Counted from the stretch's first letter, positions 40,998-49,774 are shown. The stretch: 64,000 bases of DNA from Micromonospora sp. NBRC 110009 (GCF_030518795.1 NZ_CP130427.1:2294001-2358000); one strand, 5' to 3'. Translations and numbers: made by a program. Notes: a model not told the origin generated them from the letters alone.

Positions 40998-41975
40998 TCA
41001 GTGCCAGGTCGCGGCGGCCCGCCGCAACCGGTCGTTGATCGCCCGGCCCACCCCCACCTCGGGGACCGGCTCGGCGACGATCTCGGTCACCGCGACCGCG
41101 TCCAGCCGGTGCAGGGCGTCGAAGAGCCGCGCCGCCGCCACGGTCAGGTCCCCTTCGGGCGACAGCACCTCCACCGCCGCCCACCCGGCGGCCGCCGGCC
41201 GCTCCCGGAAGGCCAGGAACCCGCGCCGGGCGCCGTCGTCCGGCGCCGACTCCGCCGACCCCAACCGTAGCGGGGTACGCGGGGCGTAGTGCGCGGCCAA
41301 CGTCCCGGGCGCCATCGGCTGGCCGGAGCTGCCCGGTCGTACGTCGACCGGTCCGACCGCCTCGACCAGCGCCTCCACCGGCAGCGCGCCCAGCCGCAGC
41401 ACCACCGGCCGCTCGCCGCGGGCGTCCACGATGGTCGACTCGATGCCGCACCGGGTGGGCCCGCCGTCGAGTACCACGTCCACCGCGTCACCCAGCCCAG
41501 CCACCACGTGCTCGGCCCGGGTCGGGCTGAGCTGCCCGAACCGGTTGGCGCTGGGCGCGGCGACCGGCACCCCGGCGGCGGCGATCAGCGCCCGGGCGGA
41601 CGGCTCGTCCGGTACCCGCACCGCCATGGTGTCCAGCCCGGAGGTCACGATCGGCGGGATCACCGCCGGCCGGTCCACGATCAGGGTGAGCGGACCGGGC
41701 CAGAAGCGCTCGACCAGCGCGGTGATCGCCGGCGGCACCTCCCCGACCAGATTGGGCAGGTCGGCGGCGTCGGCCAGGTGGCTGATCAGCGGGTCGAAGC
41801 TGGGCCGGGCCTTCGCCGCGAAGATCCGGGCCGCCGCCTCGGCGTCGAGCGCGTTCGCGCCCAGCCCGTAGACCGTCTCGGTGGGGAAGGCGACCAGCCC
41901 TCCGGCACGCAGGACGGAGGCGGCTTCGTCGATGCCGCGGTCGGCGGGCAGGACGCGCGGGGATCCGGTGCTCAC
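40998..41975 (-). CDS. L-threonylcarbamoyladenylate synthase (Sua5 type)
   Basis: This 325-residue two-domain protein makes threonylcarbamoyl-AMP for the t6A37 modification of tRNA. The TsaC-like domain shows VAFPTETVYGLGANALDAEA, KARPSFDPLISH, WPGPLTLIV and SANRFGQLSPTRAEHV. The C-terminal Sua5 domain is joined by PGSSGQPMAPGTLAAHYAP. It is convergent with the kinase gene. ATG/GTG 41975 fits the family. Confidence 0.95.
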   Translation of the reverse strand: MSTGSPRVLPADRGIDEAASVLRAGGLVAFPTETVYGLGANALDAEAAARIFAAKARPSFDPLISHLADAADLPNLVGEVPPAITALVERFWPGPLTLIVDRPAVIPPIVTSGLDTMAVRVPDEPSARALIAAAGVPVAAPSANRFGQLSPTRAEHVVAGLGDAVDVVLDGGPTRCGIESTIVDARGERPVVLRLGALPVEALVEAVGPVDVRPGSSGQPMAPGTLAAHYAPRTPLRLGSAESAPDDGARRGFLAFRERPAAAGWAAVEVLSPEGDLTVAAARLFDALHRLDAVAVTEIVAEPVPEVGVGRAINDRLRRAAATWH

Positions 41976-42100
41976 GCACCGACGCTAGCCTGCCCCCCGC
42001 GGCCCGGTACGGCGGGCCGCCCTCCCGCCCGGCGTTCCATTCGGCGGGCGAGGGGTAGGCAGACGGGCAATCCCGGTGCGGACCGCAGGAGGCAGGCACG

Positions 42101-42355
42101 ATGACCGACGAGCGTCCCCGCAAGCGCGTCGACAACGTCGACGACCTGGTCACCTGGTTGCAGTGGCTCGCCGACGACGTGGCCCGGGCCCCGGACGCGG
42201 TGGTGCACCCGGAGCTGGACCACTTCCTGGCCGCCTGCGCCACCCAACTGCGGGACCGGGCCCGGATGCGGCGCCGCGCCGGCCGTACCGGACCGGAGCA
42301 GCCGTCCTGGCAGCTCATCGCCGACGTGCTGTACGACGCGGCCTACCACTACTGA
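42101..42355 (+). CDS. small hypothetical protein, 84 residues
   Basis: The protein reads RKRVDNVDDLVTWLQWLADD and ends WQLIADVLYDAAYHY. The ATG has GCAGGAGGCAGG upstream. WLxxLxxD near the N-terminus and a C-terminal Trp/Tyr cluster recall small bacterial proteins of unknown function. A minus-strand frame overlaps it (41972-42430), but its codon pattern is worse. Confidence 0.65.
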   Translation: MTDERPRKRVDNVDDLVTWLQWLADDVARAPDAVVHPELDHFLAACATQLRDRARMRRRAGRTGPEQPSWQLIADVLYDAAYHY

Positions 42356-42366
42356 CCCGGCCGGCG

Positions 42367-42880
42367 TCAGCCCCGCGACTCGGCCACGCCGGCCCGGAGG
42401 TCGACCTCGAAGGTGGGGTACTCGGGCTGGGGACACGGCAGCCCTCGCCGTCGTGACCAGCAGATCGCCGAGTCCGCCGAAGAAGGCCATCGCCGGGACC
42501 ACCGCGACGCCCGCAGCCTGAGCGCGGTCGGTGAAGTGCGTGAACGTGTCGAGGTTGGCCTCGATCTCGGCCGCCACGTCCACGTACGGGATCCTGGTGC
42601 GCAGGGCGGCCTCGATCACGGGGGCGGCGGTCGAGGCGAACGGGCCGGCGCAGTTGATCACCGCTGCCGCGCCCTTCAACGCCTGGTCGAGCGAGGCCGG
42701 ATCGTCGGCCGACGCCACCCGGTATTCGAGCCCCGGATGCGCCGCCGCCAGCGCCTGGAGCTTGCCTGCGTCGCGACCGAGGAGAAGCGGAACGAACCCG
42801 CGATCGCGCAACTCCGTCACCACGAACCGCCCGGTGTGTCCGTACGCACCGAACACCGCCACGGTCTGACCCGAACCCAT
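42367..42880 (-). pseudogene. truncated saccharopine-dehydrogenase-like gene fused to a foreign 3' end
   Basis: The first about 140 codons encode a Rossmann domain (AVFGAYGHTGRFVVTEL, AAVINCAGPFAS, IPYVDVAAEIEANLDTFTHF, MAFFGGLGDLL), typical of saccharopine-dehydrogenase-like reductases. The family continues about 200 residues more. Here similarity stops after GDLLVTTA. A different frame then reads PEYPTFEVDLRAGVAESRG and a stop at 42367, like the end of an unrelated protein. A deletion joining two genes explains this. It is divergent from the AraC-type gene, its likely former regulator. Confidence 0.6.
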
Positions 42881-42984
42881 CTGCAGTTCCTCCGTGCTTT
42901 TCGAAAGATCGACTGAGGAGACCCTCTCAGCAGCGGCCGGCCCGTACTAGTGTCTGGAACGCCACGCTCCATACAATTTCGGAC

Positions 42985-43941
42985 ATGGCCACTGTCGCGC
43001 TCGCCGCCACCGACGCGATGCTGCACTTCGAGCTCGCCATGGCCTGCGAGGTCTTCGTCCGCGACCCCTCCGGCCTGGCAGACCCGTGGTACGACCTGGT
43101 GGTCTGCGGCCCGGGCCCGGTCCGGATCGGCCGATTCCGAATGGAACCCGACGACGGGTTGGACCGGCTCGCCCGCGCCGACACCGTGATCATCCCGGCC
43201 GTGGAGGACATCGACGCGGACGTGCCCGCCGACCTGCTCGACGCCGTCCGCGCGGCCCACGCGGCGGGCGCTCGGATGGTCTCGCTGTGCACCGGTGCGT
43301 TCGTGCTGGCCGCCGCCGGAGTCCTGGACGGGCTGCGCGCGACCACACACTGGGCCCACACCGAGGCGCTGGCCGCCCGCTATCCCCGGGTGCAGGTCGA
43401 CCCGGACGTGCTCTACGTCGACAACGGCAACGTGCTCGCCTCTGCCGGCAAAGCCGCCGCGATCGACCTGTGCCTGCACCTGATCCGCCGCGACCACGGC
43501 TCGACGGTCGCCAACGCCGTCGCCCGCCGCCTGGTCGTGCCGCCGCATCGCGCCGGCGGCCAGGCCCAGTTCGTCACCACCCCGGTGCCCGCCCGCGACG
43601 ACCATCCCCTCGCCGACCTGTTCCCCTGGGCGATGGAACGGCTGAACCGTCCGCTGACCGTGGAGGACCTGGCTCGCCAGGCGAACATGAGCTCGCGCAA
43701 CCTGGCCCGCCACTTCAAGTCGGTAACCGGCACCACCCCGCTGCAGTGGCTGTCTACGCAGCGGATCCGCCGGGCCCAGGAGCTGCTGGAGAACACCGAC
43801 AACAGCATCGACGCCATCGCGGAGGCGGCTGGCATGGGTACCGCCACGACGCTGCGCCGACACTTCAACCGCACCGTCGGTGTGCCCCCGGACGCCTACC
43901 GTCGCACCTTCCGCAGCGCCTGGCCCGCGTCAGAATCGTGA
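42985..43941 (+). CDS. GATase1/DJ-1-like AraC-family regulator
   Basis: This 318-residue protein joins an N-terminal DJ-1/PfpI-like domain (about 1-165; SLCTGAFVLAAAGVLDG at the nucleophile elbow) to a C-terminal AraC double HTH (about 215-310; LTVEDLARQANMSSRNLARH and IAEAAGMGTATTLRRHF). Such FtrA-like proteins usually activate divergent catabolic genes; the divergent gene here is the truncated reductase. Whether the Cys is catalytic is unclear. Confidence 0.92.
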   Translation: MATVALAATDAMLHFELAMACEVFVRDPSGLADPWYDLVVCGPGPVRIGRFRMEPDDGLDRLARADTVIIPAVEDIDADVPADLLDAVRAAHAAGARMVSLCTGAFVLAAAGVLDGLRATTHWAHTEALAARYPRVQVDPDVLYVDNGNVLASAGKAAAIDLCLHLIRRDHGSTVANAVARRLVVPPHRAGGQAQFVTTPVPARDDHPLADLFPWAMERLNRPLTVEDLARQANMSSRNLARHFKSVTGTTPLQWLSTQRIRRAQELLENTDNSIDAIAEAAGMGTATTLRRHFNRTVGVPPDAYRRTFRSAWPASES

Positions 43942-44001
43942 ACACCATCGCGTCGACGGCCTGACAGCTTCCCTCCCTGCGCGCGGGAGGAGGGCTCCCG
44001 G

Positions 44002-44928
44002 TCAATCGCCGTTCGTGACGCGGATGATGGTCTTTCCGGGCACTCGGGGGGCGTCCGGCCCGAATGCGGCCACTGCCTCCGACAGGGGCCGGATGGCTCC
44101 GATGTTCGGGGTGAGTCGTCCGTCGCGCAGTCGCGTGGCCAGTTCGGTGAGTTGGGAACGGTCGGCTTCGACGACGAAGAAGACCGCGCGGCCGTTCTGC
44201 GGCTGGATCTCCGGCGGGCTGGCGATGGTGACGAGCGTGCTGCCGGGACGCACGAGTGCGGTGGAGCGGTCGCGGATGTCACCGCCGATCACGTCGAAGA
44301 CCACATCGACCTGCCCGACGTCTTCAAGAGTCTCGTTCTCGAGGTCCACGAACGCGTCGACGCCCAGCTTCAGTGCGGTGTCTCGGTCTCGTGCGCGGCC
44401 GGTACCGACCACTCGTGCTCCGACCTCGCGGACGAGCTGGACTGCGATCGAGCCGACACCACCCGCGGCGCCGTGGATCAGGACAGTCTGACCCGGTTCG
44501 ATACGGGCGTGGACGAAGAGGGCCTGCCAGGCGGTGAGTCCGGAGATCGCCGCGGCCGTGGCCACGGCGTGGTCCACGTCCGCGGGCAGCGGGGCGAGGT
44601 TGCGGGCCTCGACGGCCACGTACTCGGCCAGAGAGCCGTTGCGCGTCCAGTCGGTCAGACCGAACACACGCTGCCCCACGCTCAGCCCCGTGGTGCCGTA
44701 GCCCAGCTCGATCACGACACCGGACACCTCGTGTCCGGGAACGGACGGGGTGCGGTCCCGCCCGGCGCGGTCGGTCCACGTCCCCGGCCAGGTCAACTCC
44801 CCGGGAGTGAACCCTGCCGCGTGCACGTGCACCATGACTTCGTTCTCCGCCAGGTGCGGGTACGGCACCTCGGTCAGGGTCAGCCCGGCCAATCCGGCCT
44901 CCTGGTCCCGCACGGTGATCGCTTGCAC
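44002..44928 (-). CDS. NADP-dependent quinone oxidoreductase-like protein (MDR family)
   Basis: This 308-residue zinc-free MDR protein starts at GTG 44928, where GAGAGGAGC gives a proper ribosome site; ATG 44970 is also in frame. It has the GroES-like domain (VHVHAAGFTPGELTWPG, SVPGHEVSGVV) and the nucleotide-binding motif ILIHGAAGGVGSIAVQL (VLIHGAAGGVGSIAVQLVRE), with FDVIGGD. It would reduce quinones or enones with NADPH. The epoxide hydrolase gene lies 57 nt upstream in the same orientation and they may form an operon. Confidence 0.92.
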   Translation of the reverse strand: MQAITVRDQEAGLAGLTLTEVPYPHLAENEVMVHVHAAGFTPGELTWPGTWTDRAGRDRTPSVPGHEVSGVVIELGYGTTGLSVGQRVFGLTDWTRNGSLAEYVAVEARNLAPLPADVDHAVATAAAISGLTAWQALFVHARIEPGQTVLIHGAAGGVGSIAVQLVREVGARVVGTGRARDRDTALKLGVDAFVDLENETLEDVGQVDVVFDVIGGDIRDRSTALVRPGSTLVTIASPPEIQPQNGRAVFFVVEADRSQLTELATRLRDGRLTPNIGAIRPLSEAVAAFGPDAPRVPGKTIIRVTNGD

Positions 44929-44985
44929 CCAGCTCCTCTCTCTGCCGAAGCCCGCGCACACCGTCAGCATCGCCTCCGAGCGGGC

Positions 44986-46182
44986 TCAGGATTTCTGCAG
45001 CGGCCGGAACGCGGCCCGCATCTCGGTCGCGAACACGTCGGGCTCCTCCCAGGCGGCGAAGTGGCCACCCTTGTCGACCTCGTTGAAGTACGCGAGGTCG
45101 GGGTAGACCGTCTCGACCCAGCTGCGCGGGGCAGCCCAGAGCTCGCCGGGGAACGTCGTGAAGCCGACCGGAACCGAGACCGGCGGAGGAGCCTGGCCGG
45201 CCGCACTGGCTGCGGCCATGGCCCGTCCAAATTCCCAGTACCACCGGGCGGCCGAGGCGCCAATGCCCGTCAGCCAGTACAGCGTGATGTTGTCGACGAT
45301 GGTGTCCCGGGTGAGATTGCCCACGGGCTCGCCGTCGACGAACGCGCGGGAGATCTTGTAGTAGCTGTCGGTGTCGTGGTCGAGCATCCAGGCCGCGAGC
45401 CCGACGGGTGAATCCAGCAGGGAGTAGCCGATCGTCTGCGGACGGGTGGACTGCTCCAGGAAGTAGGCGGAGCCTTCTTTCGCGAACGTGTTGAGCGCGT
45501 CGTGCGCCGCGCGTTCCTGCTCGGACTTCGCCGGGAGTTTGTCCTTGATACCGGTCGCCCCGGCGAGAAAGTTGAAGTGGATGCCGAGCAGTCCCTTAGG
45601 TGCTTGGCGGCCCATCGCGTCCGTGACGGCGGCACCCACGTCGCCCCCTTGGGCGACGTAGCGCGGGTAGTCGAGGCGGTCCATCAGCTTCGCCCACGCG
45701 CGTGCGATGCGGCCGGCATCCCAGCCGAGCTCGGTCGGCTCGCCAGAGAAGCCGTAGCCAGGCAGGGACGGCAGCACCAGGTGGAAGGCGTCCTCGGCGC
45801 GTCCGCCGTGCGCGGTCGGGTCGGTGAGCGGGCCGATGACCCCGAGCAGCTCGACGACCGAGCCTGGCCAGCCGTGCGTGATGATCAGCGGCAGGGCGTT
45901 CTCGTGCGGCGACCGCACATGGATGAAGTGGATCTCGACGCCGTCGATGTAGGTCGTGTACTGCGGCAGGGCGTTCAGCTTCGCCTCGAACGCGCGCCAG
46001 TCATGGTCGGTCGTCCAGTAGCGGACCAACTCCTGGACCGTCGCCAACTGCACGCCCTGGGACCGGTCGGTGACCAGCTCTCGGGTGGGCCAGCGCGTGG
46101 CCGCGATCCGGCGACGCAGCTCGGCGATCGCTTCTTCCGGCGTGTCGAGCCGGAAGGGACGGATTTCGTTGGCGTTGGACAT
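44986..46182 (-). CDS. epoxide hydrolase (EHN/alpha-beta hydrolase)
   Basis: The 398 residues begin with the epoxide-hydrolase N-terminal domain (IRPFRLDTPEEAIAELRRRI) and continue as an alpha/beta hydrolase. The oxyanion motif is HGWPGS, the nucleophile is the Asp of AQGGDVGAAV, and the general base is the His of DKGGHFAAWEEPD. It would hydrate an epoxide to a diol in the cytoplasm. ATG 46182 (GGTGGAGAAC upstream) matches the family N-terminus; the frame is open further upstream. The substrate is not evident. Confidence 0.94.
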   Translation of the reverse strand: MSNANEIRPFRLDTPEEAIAELRRRIAATRWPTRELVTDRSQGVQLATVQELVRYWTTDHDWRAFEAKLNALPQYTTYIDGVEIHFIHVRSPHENALPLIITHGWPGSVVELLGVIGPLTDPTAHGGRAEDAFHLVLPSLPGYGFSGEPTELGWDAGRIARAWAKLMDRLDYPRYVAQGGDVGAAVTDAMGRQAPKGLLGIHFNFLAGATGIKDKLPAKSEQERAAHDALNTFAKEGSAYFLEQSTRPQTIGYSLLDSPVGLAAWMLDHDTDSYYKISRAFVDGEPVGNLTRDTIVDNITLYWLTGIGASAARWYWEFGRAMAAASAAGQAPPPVSVPVGFTTFPGELWAAPRSWVETVYPDLAYFNEVDKGGHFAAWEEPDVFATEMRAAFRPLQKS

Positions 46183-46357
46183 GTTCTCCACCTGCCGCGT
46201 CGGGTCGACCGGCACCGGGGCGCCGGCGGGGCTGACACGCGCCAAGTCTCGCACCGGCCCGGCGACCGGCGGACCGAAACGTGATTTCGCGCCTGGATCC
46301 GGCCTCGACCGGCCCACCCGCCAGCCGCGTCCCCAACCTCTCTGGGCAGAACACCTC

Positions 46358-46390
46358 GGGCCTGTCCGGCGGATCACGCCGGACAGGCCC
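46358..46390 (-). terminator. terminator of the DUF1062 gene
   Basis: Perfect 14-bp arms (GGGCCTGTCCGGCG and complement) with a 5-nt loop lie 18 nt after the stop at 46408. Confidence 0.85.
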
Positions 46391-46407
46391 GTGTTCCCGA
46401 GGAGGGC

Positions 46408-46956
46408 TCAGCGCTTGAGCGTGAAGGTGAAGTCGGCGGAGAGCTTGCCGCTCAGCCGGACTGCCGAAACGAGTTTCCCCTCCGTGATCAGTCGCTCGAC
46501 CTCGGCCCGCGAAAGACCGCAACCTTCAGCGATCAGTCGCACCGGCCGGACAGGGATCCGCGCCGCAAAGCGGACCGAGACGTCGATCGTTTCGCGGTCC
46601 AGGTGATCCGATCCGCCGGTGTCGAGGCGCCAGGCGTTGTCCCAGTCGAGGGCGATGCGATTACGGTGCTGCACGACCGGATCCTGGAGCAGCTCAGCTG
46701 TCAGGCCAAGGTCGTTGTCATGCAGCCGGTCCAGCAGCTCAGGTCGTACGGAGCGCACATTCACCCGCTCCAGGACCGTGAGCTTTGCAGTTTCCTCGCA
46801 GGCGGTACAGAGCGCGAGGAGCCAGGCGTCGATGAGCTTGTGGTTGGCGTTGACGCGAAATTTACCGCTTGCTCGGAAGCGTTCGGACGCGCACGCGTGG
46901 CAACGGCGGCGAACGAGCGGCAGGCAGGTGGGCACGACCACCCAGTTTTTGAGCAC
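46408..46956 (-). CDS. DUF1062 protein with zinc-ribbon Cys pairs
   Basis: This 182-residue protein has WVVVPTCLPLVRRRCHAC, SGKFRVNANHKLIDAWLLAL and CTAC, the DUF1062 pattern. The two CxxC pairs (19/22 and 50/53) suggest a zinc ribbon. The C-terminal half has RIPVRPVRLIAEGCGLSRAE, VERLITEGKL, resembling a small S4/HTH-like segment. DUF1062 has no assigned function. A terminator follows. Confidence 0.85.
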   Translation of the reverse strand: MLKNWVVVPTCLPLVRRRCHACASERFRASGKFRVNANHKLIDAWLLALCTACEETAKLTVLERVNVRSVRPELLDRLHDNDLGLTAELLQDPVVQHRNRIALDWDNAWRLDTGGSDHLDRETIDVSVRFAARIPVRPVRLIAEGCGLSRAEVERLITEGKLVSAVRLSGKLSADFTFTLKR

Positions 46957-47468
46957 AGAAGTACACCGGTTTCAGTGAGAAGTCCGCAGCAAAAAGGAGC
47001 GCGGCGCGCACATGCGCGACGCGCGACAAATCAGCGCTCGGGAGGTCTCACAGGGTGTACAACGGGACGTCCTTGACTAGACGACTTTGTTCGGCAGCAC
47101 GGTAATGGCGCACAGCGGCGCCGCTCCACTGGTTTTCGAGCGGCTCACCGCCAGGTTCCACGGCTCCTTCCGCAACCACCCACGGACCGTGACCCGCCGG
47201 CGGCGGCCCGGCCATCCTGGAGCCGAAGCGCCCCCGGCGGAGGCGCCCTAACCGCAACCCCGCGACCGTCGCCAGCTCGCCCGCTTTGCGGGCCGCCTTC
47301 ATCTGATAGAGCGCAATTCGGCAACTGCTATGGGTGAGGCGCACGGCAAGGCGCGTCTTGTGCCATACACGGTCTGTGATCCGGGACGGGTATCACGATT
47401 GCCTCGAAACACAGCGCCACGAAATCCTTGGGCGGCCCGAAGCCCGGGCCGATCCGAGGTTGGGGTAC
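46957..47468. other. non-coding or decayed region
   Basis: About 510 nt with no convincing gene. A minus-strand frame at 47048-47344 (98 codons, ending QSRLVKDVPLYTL) has mixed third positions and no recognised similarity, so I leave it uncalled. No RNA gene is recognised. Confidence 0.5.
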
Positions 47469-48032
47469 TCAGCGCCTGGTCTCGTACCTGGTCAGGACCA
47501 CGCCGCCAGGGAACGTCCGGGTCTCCACCAGGGTCAGGTTCACCCAGTTGTCCAGGGCCGCAAAGAACGGCGTGCCGCCACCTACCAGGACCGGATGGGT
47601 GACGATCGCGTACTCGTCGATCAGCCCGTCCCGCATGGCCACTGCGGCGAGTGTGGCGCCGCCGATATCCATGGGGCCGCCGTCCTCGGCCTTGAGCCGG
47701 GTGATCTCGGTGACCGCGTCGCCGGTGACCAGGCGGGTGTTCCAGTCGACCGTGCTGGTCGTCGAGGAGAACACCACCTTCGGCATGTCCCGCCAGCGGC
47801 GGGCGTACTCGATCTCCGCCGGTGTGGCACCCGGCTGCTGGTCGGCGGTCGGCCAGTGGGAGCTCATCGTCTCCCACAGTTTGCGCCCGTACAGCGCCGT
47901 GCCTGTCGCCCCCACCCGGTCGGACCACCACTGGAACAGCTCGTCGCTCGGCACACCCCAGCCGAGGTCGTCGCCGGGCGCGGCGATGTAGCCGTCCAGG
48001 CTCAAGTTCATGCCGAAGGTCAGTTTTCGCAT
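47469..48032 (-). CDS. RibD C-terminal/dihydrofolate reductase-like protein
   Basis: This 187-residue protein starts at ATG 48032 (MRKLTFGMNLSLDGYIA). It has ALYGRKLWETMSSHWPTADQ, MPKVVFSSTTSTVDWNTRLV, DIGGATLAAVAMRDGLIDEY and HPVLVGGGTPFF, the layout of YwjB/YyaP-type reductases of the DHFR-like fold. Such proteins bind NADPH; the reaction is rarely known. Confidence 0.92.
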   Translation of the reverse strand: MRKLTFGMNLSLDGYIAAPGDDLGWGVPSDELFQWWSDRVGATGTALYGRKLWETMSSHWPTADQQPGATPAEIEYARRWRDMPKVVFSSTTSTVDWNTRLVTGDAVTEITRLKAEDGGPMDIGGATLAAVAMRDGLIDEYAIVTHPVLVGGGTPFFAALDNWVNLTLVETRTFPGGVVLTRYETRR

Positions 48033-48243
48033 GGTGTCAGCCTCCCGTGAGTCGGTACTCGGTGTACAGACCAGCACGGCGCGGAAGAATCATCGGTCAG
48101 GCCACACCGAGGGCCGGTTCACCACCACGCCAAGACCCCGTAGCGCCAGGACGGCGATACGATCTCCGCACTTATCTCTAGACCATGGCCGCTCACCAAA
48201 CAGGACCGCAGTCGCGGCAAGTTCGAGGGGCTGGAGCAGCGTC

Positions 48244-48903
48244 TTACGCCGCGGTTGGGTAGCCGTACTCCTCTGCCCTTTCGCGCAGGTCGGCCAGTTC
48301 AACTTCGGGGTTAAGCGCGCGGACGACCGCGTTGGTCAGTGGACTGAACGCAATGACATGTTCTACCGCAGCTGGATGCAGTTCGATTTCGTAGACATCC
48401 TTGGCGTGCTCGATGTACTCCGCGACGATGTCGTCGCTAAGGATGTCGAGCAGCCACGAGCCGTCCGGGTCAACCTCATCGTCGTCAGCAGGTGAGAAGT
48501 CGATGTCGTCGCCAGCGTGCCACCGCTTGTCGTGGGTGCGCCTCCACAGGACGAAGGTGGCATCAAGAGTGCCGTCCTGCCGGCAGAACGCAGGCTCGTG
48601 CACCTGCGTCTGGAACTCCTCAGGCAGTCCATCGAGGAGGCCCGGCCACAGCCGCCCGTCTGTGTACGTGAACATCGACGACTCGTGGTAGACACCCCGG
48701 ATGAATACGCCGTCGGCGGTGAAGACGATGTCGTACTCCTCGCCGCTGCCGTTGCGCATCGACGCCGCTTCGTCCTCGCCCCATTCGCGGTCGTAGGCGT
48801 AATAGTCGCCCCCGACGATAGCGTCGAGCATCGCTAGGGCCTTGCAGCGCTCGCGCAACACGTCGATGGAGGGCAGCCGCGCAGCGATGTCGTAGACGGT
48901 CAC
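48244..48903 (-). CDS. conserved hypothetical protein, 219 residues
   Basis: An acidic protein with MTVYDIAARLPSIDVLRERC, YAYDREWGEDEAASMRNGSG, DIVFTADGVFIRGVYHESSM and a C-terminal YEIELHPAAVEHVIAFSPLT. The pattern recurs in Streptomyces as an uncharacterised family, possibly related to immunity-type proteins, but I cannot assign a function. Its base composition is less GC-extreme at third positions than its neighbours, and it lies next to an integrase remnant, which may indicate transfer. Confidence 0.75.
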   Translation of the reverse strand: MTVYDIAARLPSIDVLRERCKALAMLDAIVGGDYYAYDREWGEDEAASMRNGSGEEYDIVFTADGVFIRGVYHESSMFTYTDGRLWPGLLDGLPEEFQTQVHEPAFCRQDGTLDATFVLWRRTHDKRWHAGDDIDFSPADDDEVDPDGSWLLDILSDDIVAEYIEHAKDVYEIELHPAAVEHVIAFSPLTNAVVRALNPEVELADLRERAEEYGYPTAA

Positions 48904-48989
48904 GCCGGCAGCCTACGGGCCGACGATGAACCGAGGCGGCAAGCCGCTACGCCAAGCATTGGTGGGACTAGACACTATGGGTAAGGCTG

Positions 48990-49190
48990 CGTGCCTACCT
49001 CAGTACGCCCAAGTGCGGCTCGGCCGGCACGGTCGGCCTGGACCCGATGGTCGCTTCCGCGCTGCGCCGTCATGTGCAGGAGTACCCACCGACTGAGGTC
49101 GAAATGATCGACGTAACCTCGGGCAATCCGGTGCGCCGGCGGATCCCGCTGCTGTTCACCACCACTCACAAGAACCCGTTCACCGACCGG
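48990..49190 (+). pseudogene. tyrosine-recombinase (integrase) remnant
   Basis: In one plus frame the segment reads LSTPKCGSAGTVGLDPMVAS, ALRRHVQEYPPTEVEM and RRRIPLLFTTTHKNPF. This resembles the internal part of actinobacterial phage/AICE integrases (replacement of KSRAG-R-TVPLP...V...L..H...FPP...LF.T..). There is no start upstream (an in-frame TAG lies at 48969) and the catalytic C-terminal HxxR...Y part is missing. It lies 82 bp from tRNA-Ala, a common attachment site. Confidence 0.55.
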
Positions 49191-49271
49191 CCACCAGGAC
49201 CACCGGTAACGTGGTCCCGATATGGTCCGGGCGATCTTGCGAGGTGTTCGGCCGCAGGTCAGAGGCGGTAT

Positions 49272-49347
49272 TGGTGGAGCCCAGGGGACTTGAACCCCTA
49301 ACCCCTGCCTTGCAAAGGCAGTGCTCTGCCAGTTGAGCTAGGGCCCC
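49272..49347 (-). tRNA. tRNA-Ala (anticodon UGC)
   Basis: The minus strand gives a full cloverleaf: GGGGCCC acceptor, TAGCTCAACTGGCAGAGCA D-arm, anticodon stem-loop GCCTTTGCAAGGC with TGC, and GGTTCAAGTCC T-arm. The 3' end GGGCTCC-A is followed by an encoded CCA. Confidence 0.97.
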
Positions 49348-49378
49348 GAGGGCGGGCTGGGTCGCCCGGTGCTGACGG

Positions 49379-49507
49379 TCAGCGGAGGTCCGGCGCGGTG
49401 GTCGCCTCGTGCCACAGGGCGCGCTCGTCGTTCGAGGCCTTCACCTTCTTGGCCACGACGGCGGCCACGCCGACGACGCCAGCGAGGATCAGGAGCTTCT
49501 TGAACAT
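49379..49507 (-). CDS. DLW-39-like small membrane protein between two tRNA genes
   Basis: From ATG 49507 a 42-residue peptide reads MFKKLLILAGVVGVAAVVAK and ends ALWHEATTAPDLR. One hydrophobic helix followed by (D/A)LWxEAT is the signature of the DLW-39 family, which in actinobacteria is encoded close to gyrA, as here. It lies between tRNA-Ile and tRNA-Ala on the same strand. Function unknown. Confidence 0.85.
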   Translation of the reverse strand: MFKKLLILAGVVGVAAVVAKKVKASNDERALWHEATTAPDLR

Positions 49508-49551
49508 GGGCGGACCCCTCGCGCTCGACTACACCGTCGGACGATGTGCGG

Positions 49552-49625
49552 TGGGGCTAGCTGGAATCGAACCAGCGACCTCAGAGTTATCAGCTCTGCG
49601 CTCTAACCGACTGAGCTATAGCCCC
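49552..49625 (-). tRNA. tRNA-Ile (anticodon GAU)
   Basis: The minus strand gives GGGGCTA acceptor, TAGCTCAGTCGGTTAGAGC D-arm, anticodon loop CTGATAA with GAT, GGTTCGATTCC T-arm and TAGCCCC-A. CCA is not encoded, unlike the adjacent tRNA-Ala. Confidence 0.97.
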
Positions 49626-49725
49626 GCGTAGCGACGAGCAAGGTTAACCCATCGCCGCCGCCGGTCCCAAATCGGGGGGTCGGTGGCGGCGTCACCCGCG
49701 CCAAGAACGAACCTACCGAAAGACG

Positions 49726-49765
49726 CGATGCCGGGGCGACCGCTTTACGCGGCGCCCCGGCGTCG
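49726..49765 (-). terminator. terminator of the gyr/DUF3566 operon
   Basis: GCCGGGGCG (49730-49738) pairs with CGCCCCGGC (49753-49761), with partly paired flanks, 10 nt after the DUF3566 stop. Confidence 0.75.
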
Positions 49766-49774
49766 TCGGTCGGC

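Noticed and set aside
41972..42430. Read-through part of the saccharopine-dehydrogenase-like frame
   Set aside because: After GDLLVTTA the residues lose family similarity and the frame overlaps the 84-residue gene and the Sua5 start.
43971..43991. Terminator after the AraC gene
   Set aside because: Only six to seven base pairs (CCTCCC with GGGAGG) and no T-run; too weak to call.
47048..47344. 98-codon minus-strand frame
   Set aside because: Third positions are not GC-biased as in neighbouring genes and no family is recognised; left as uncertain.
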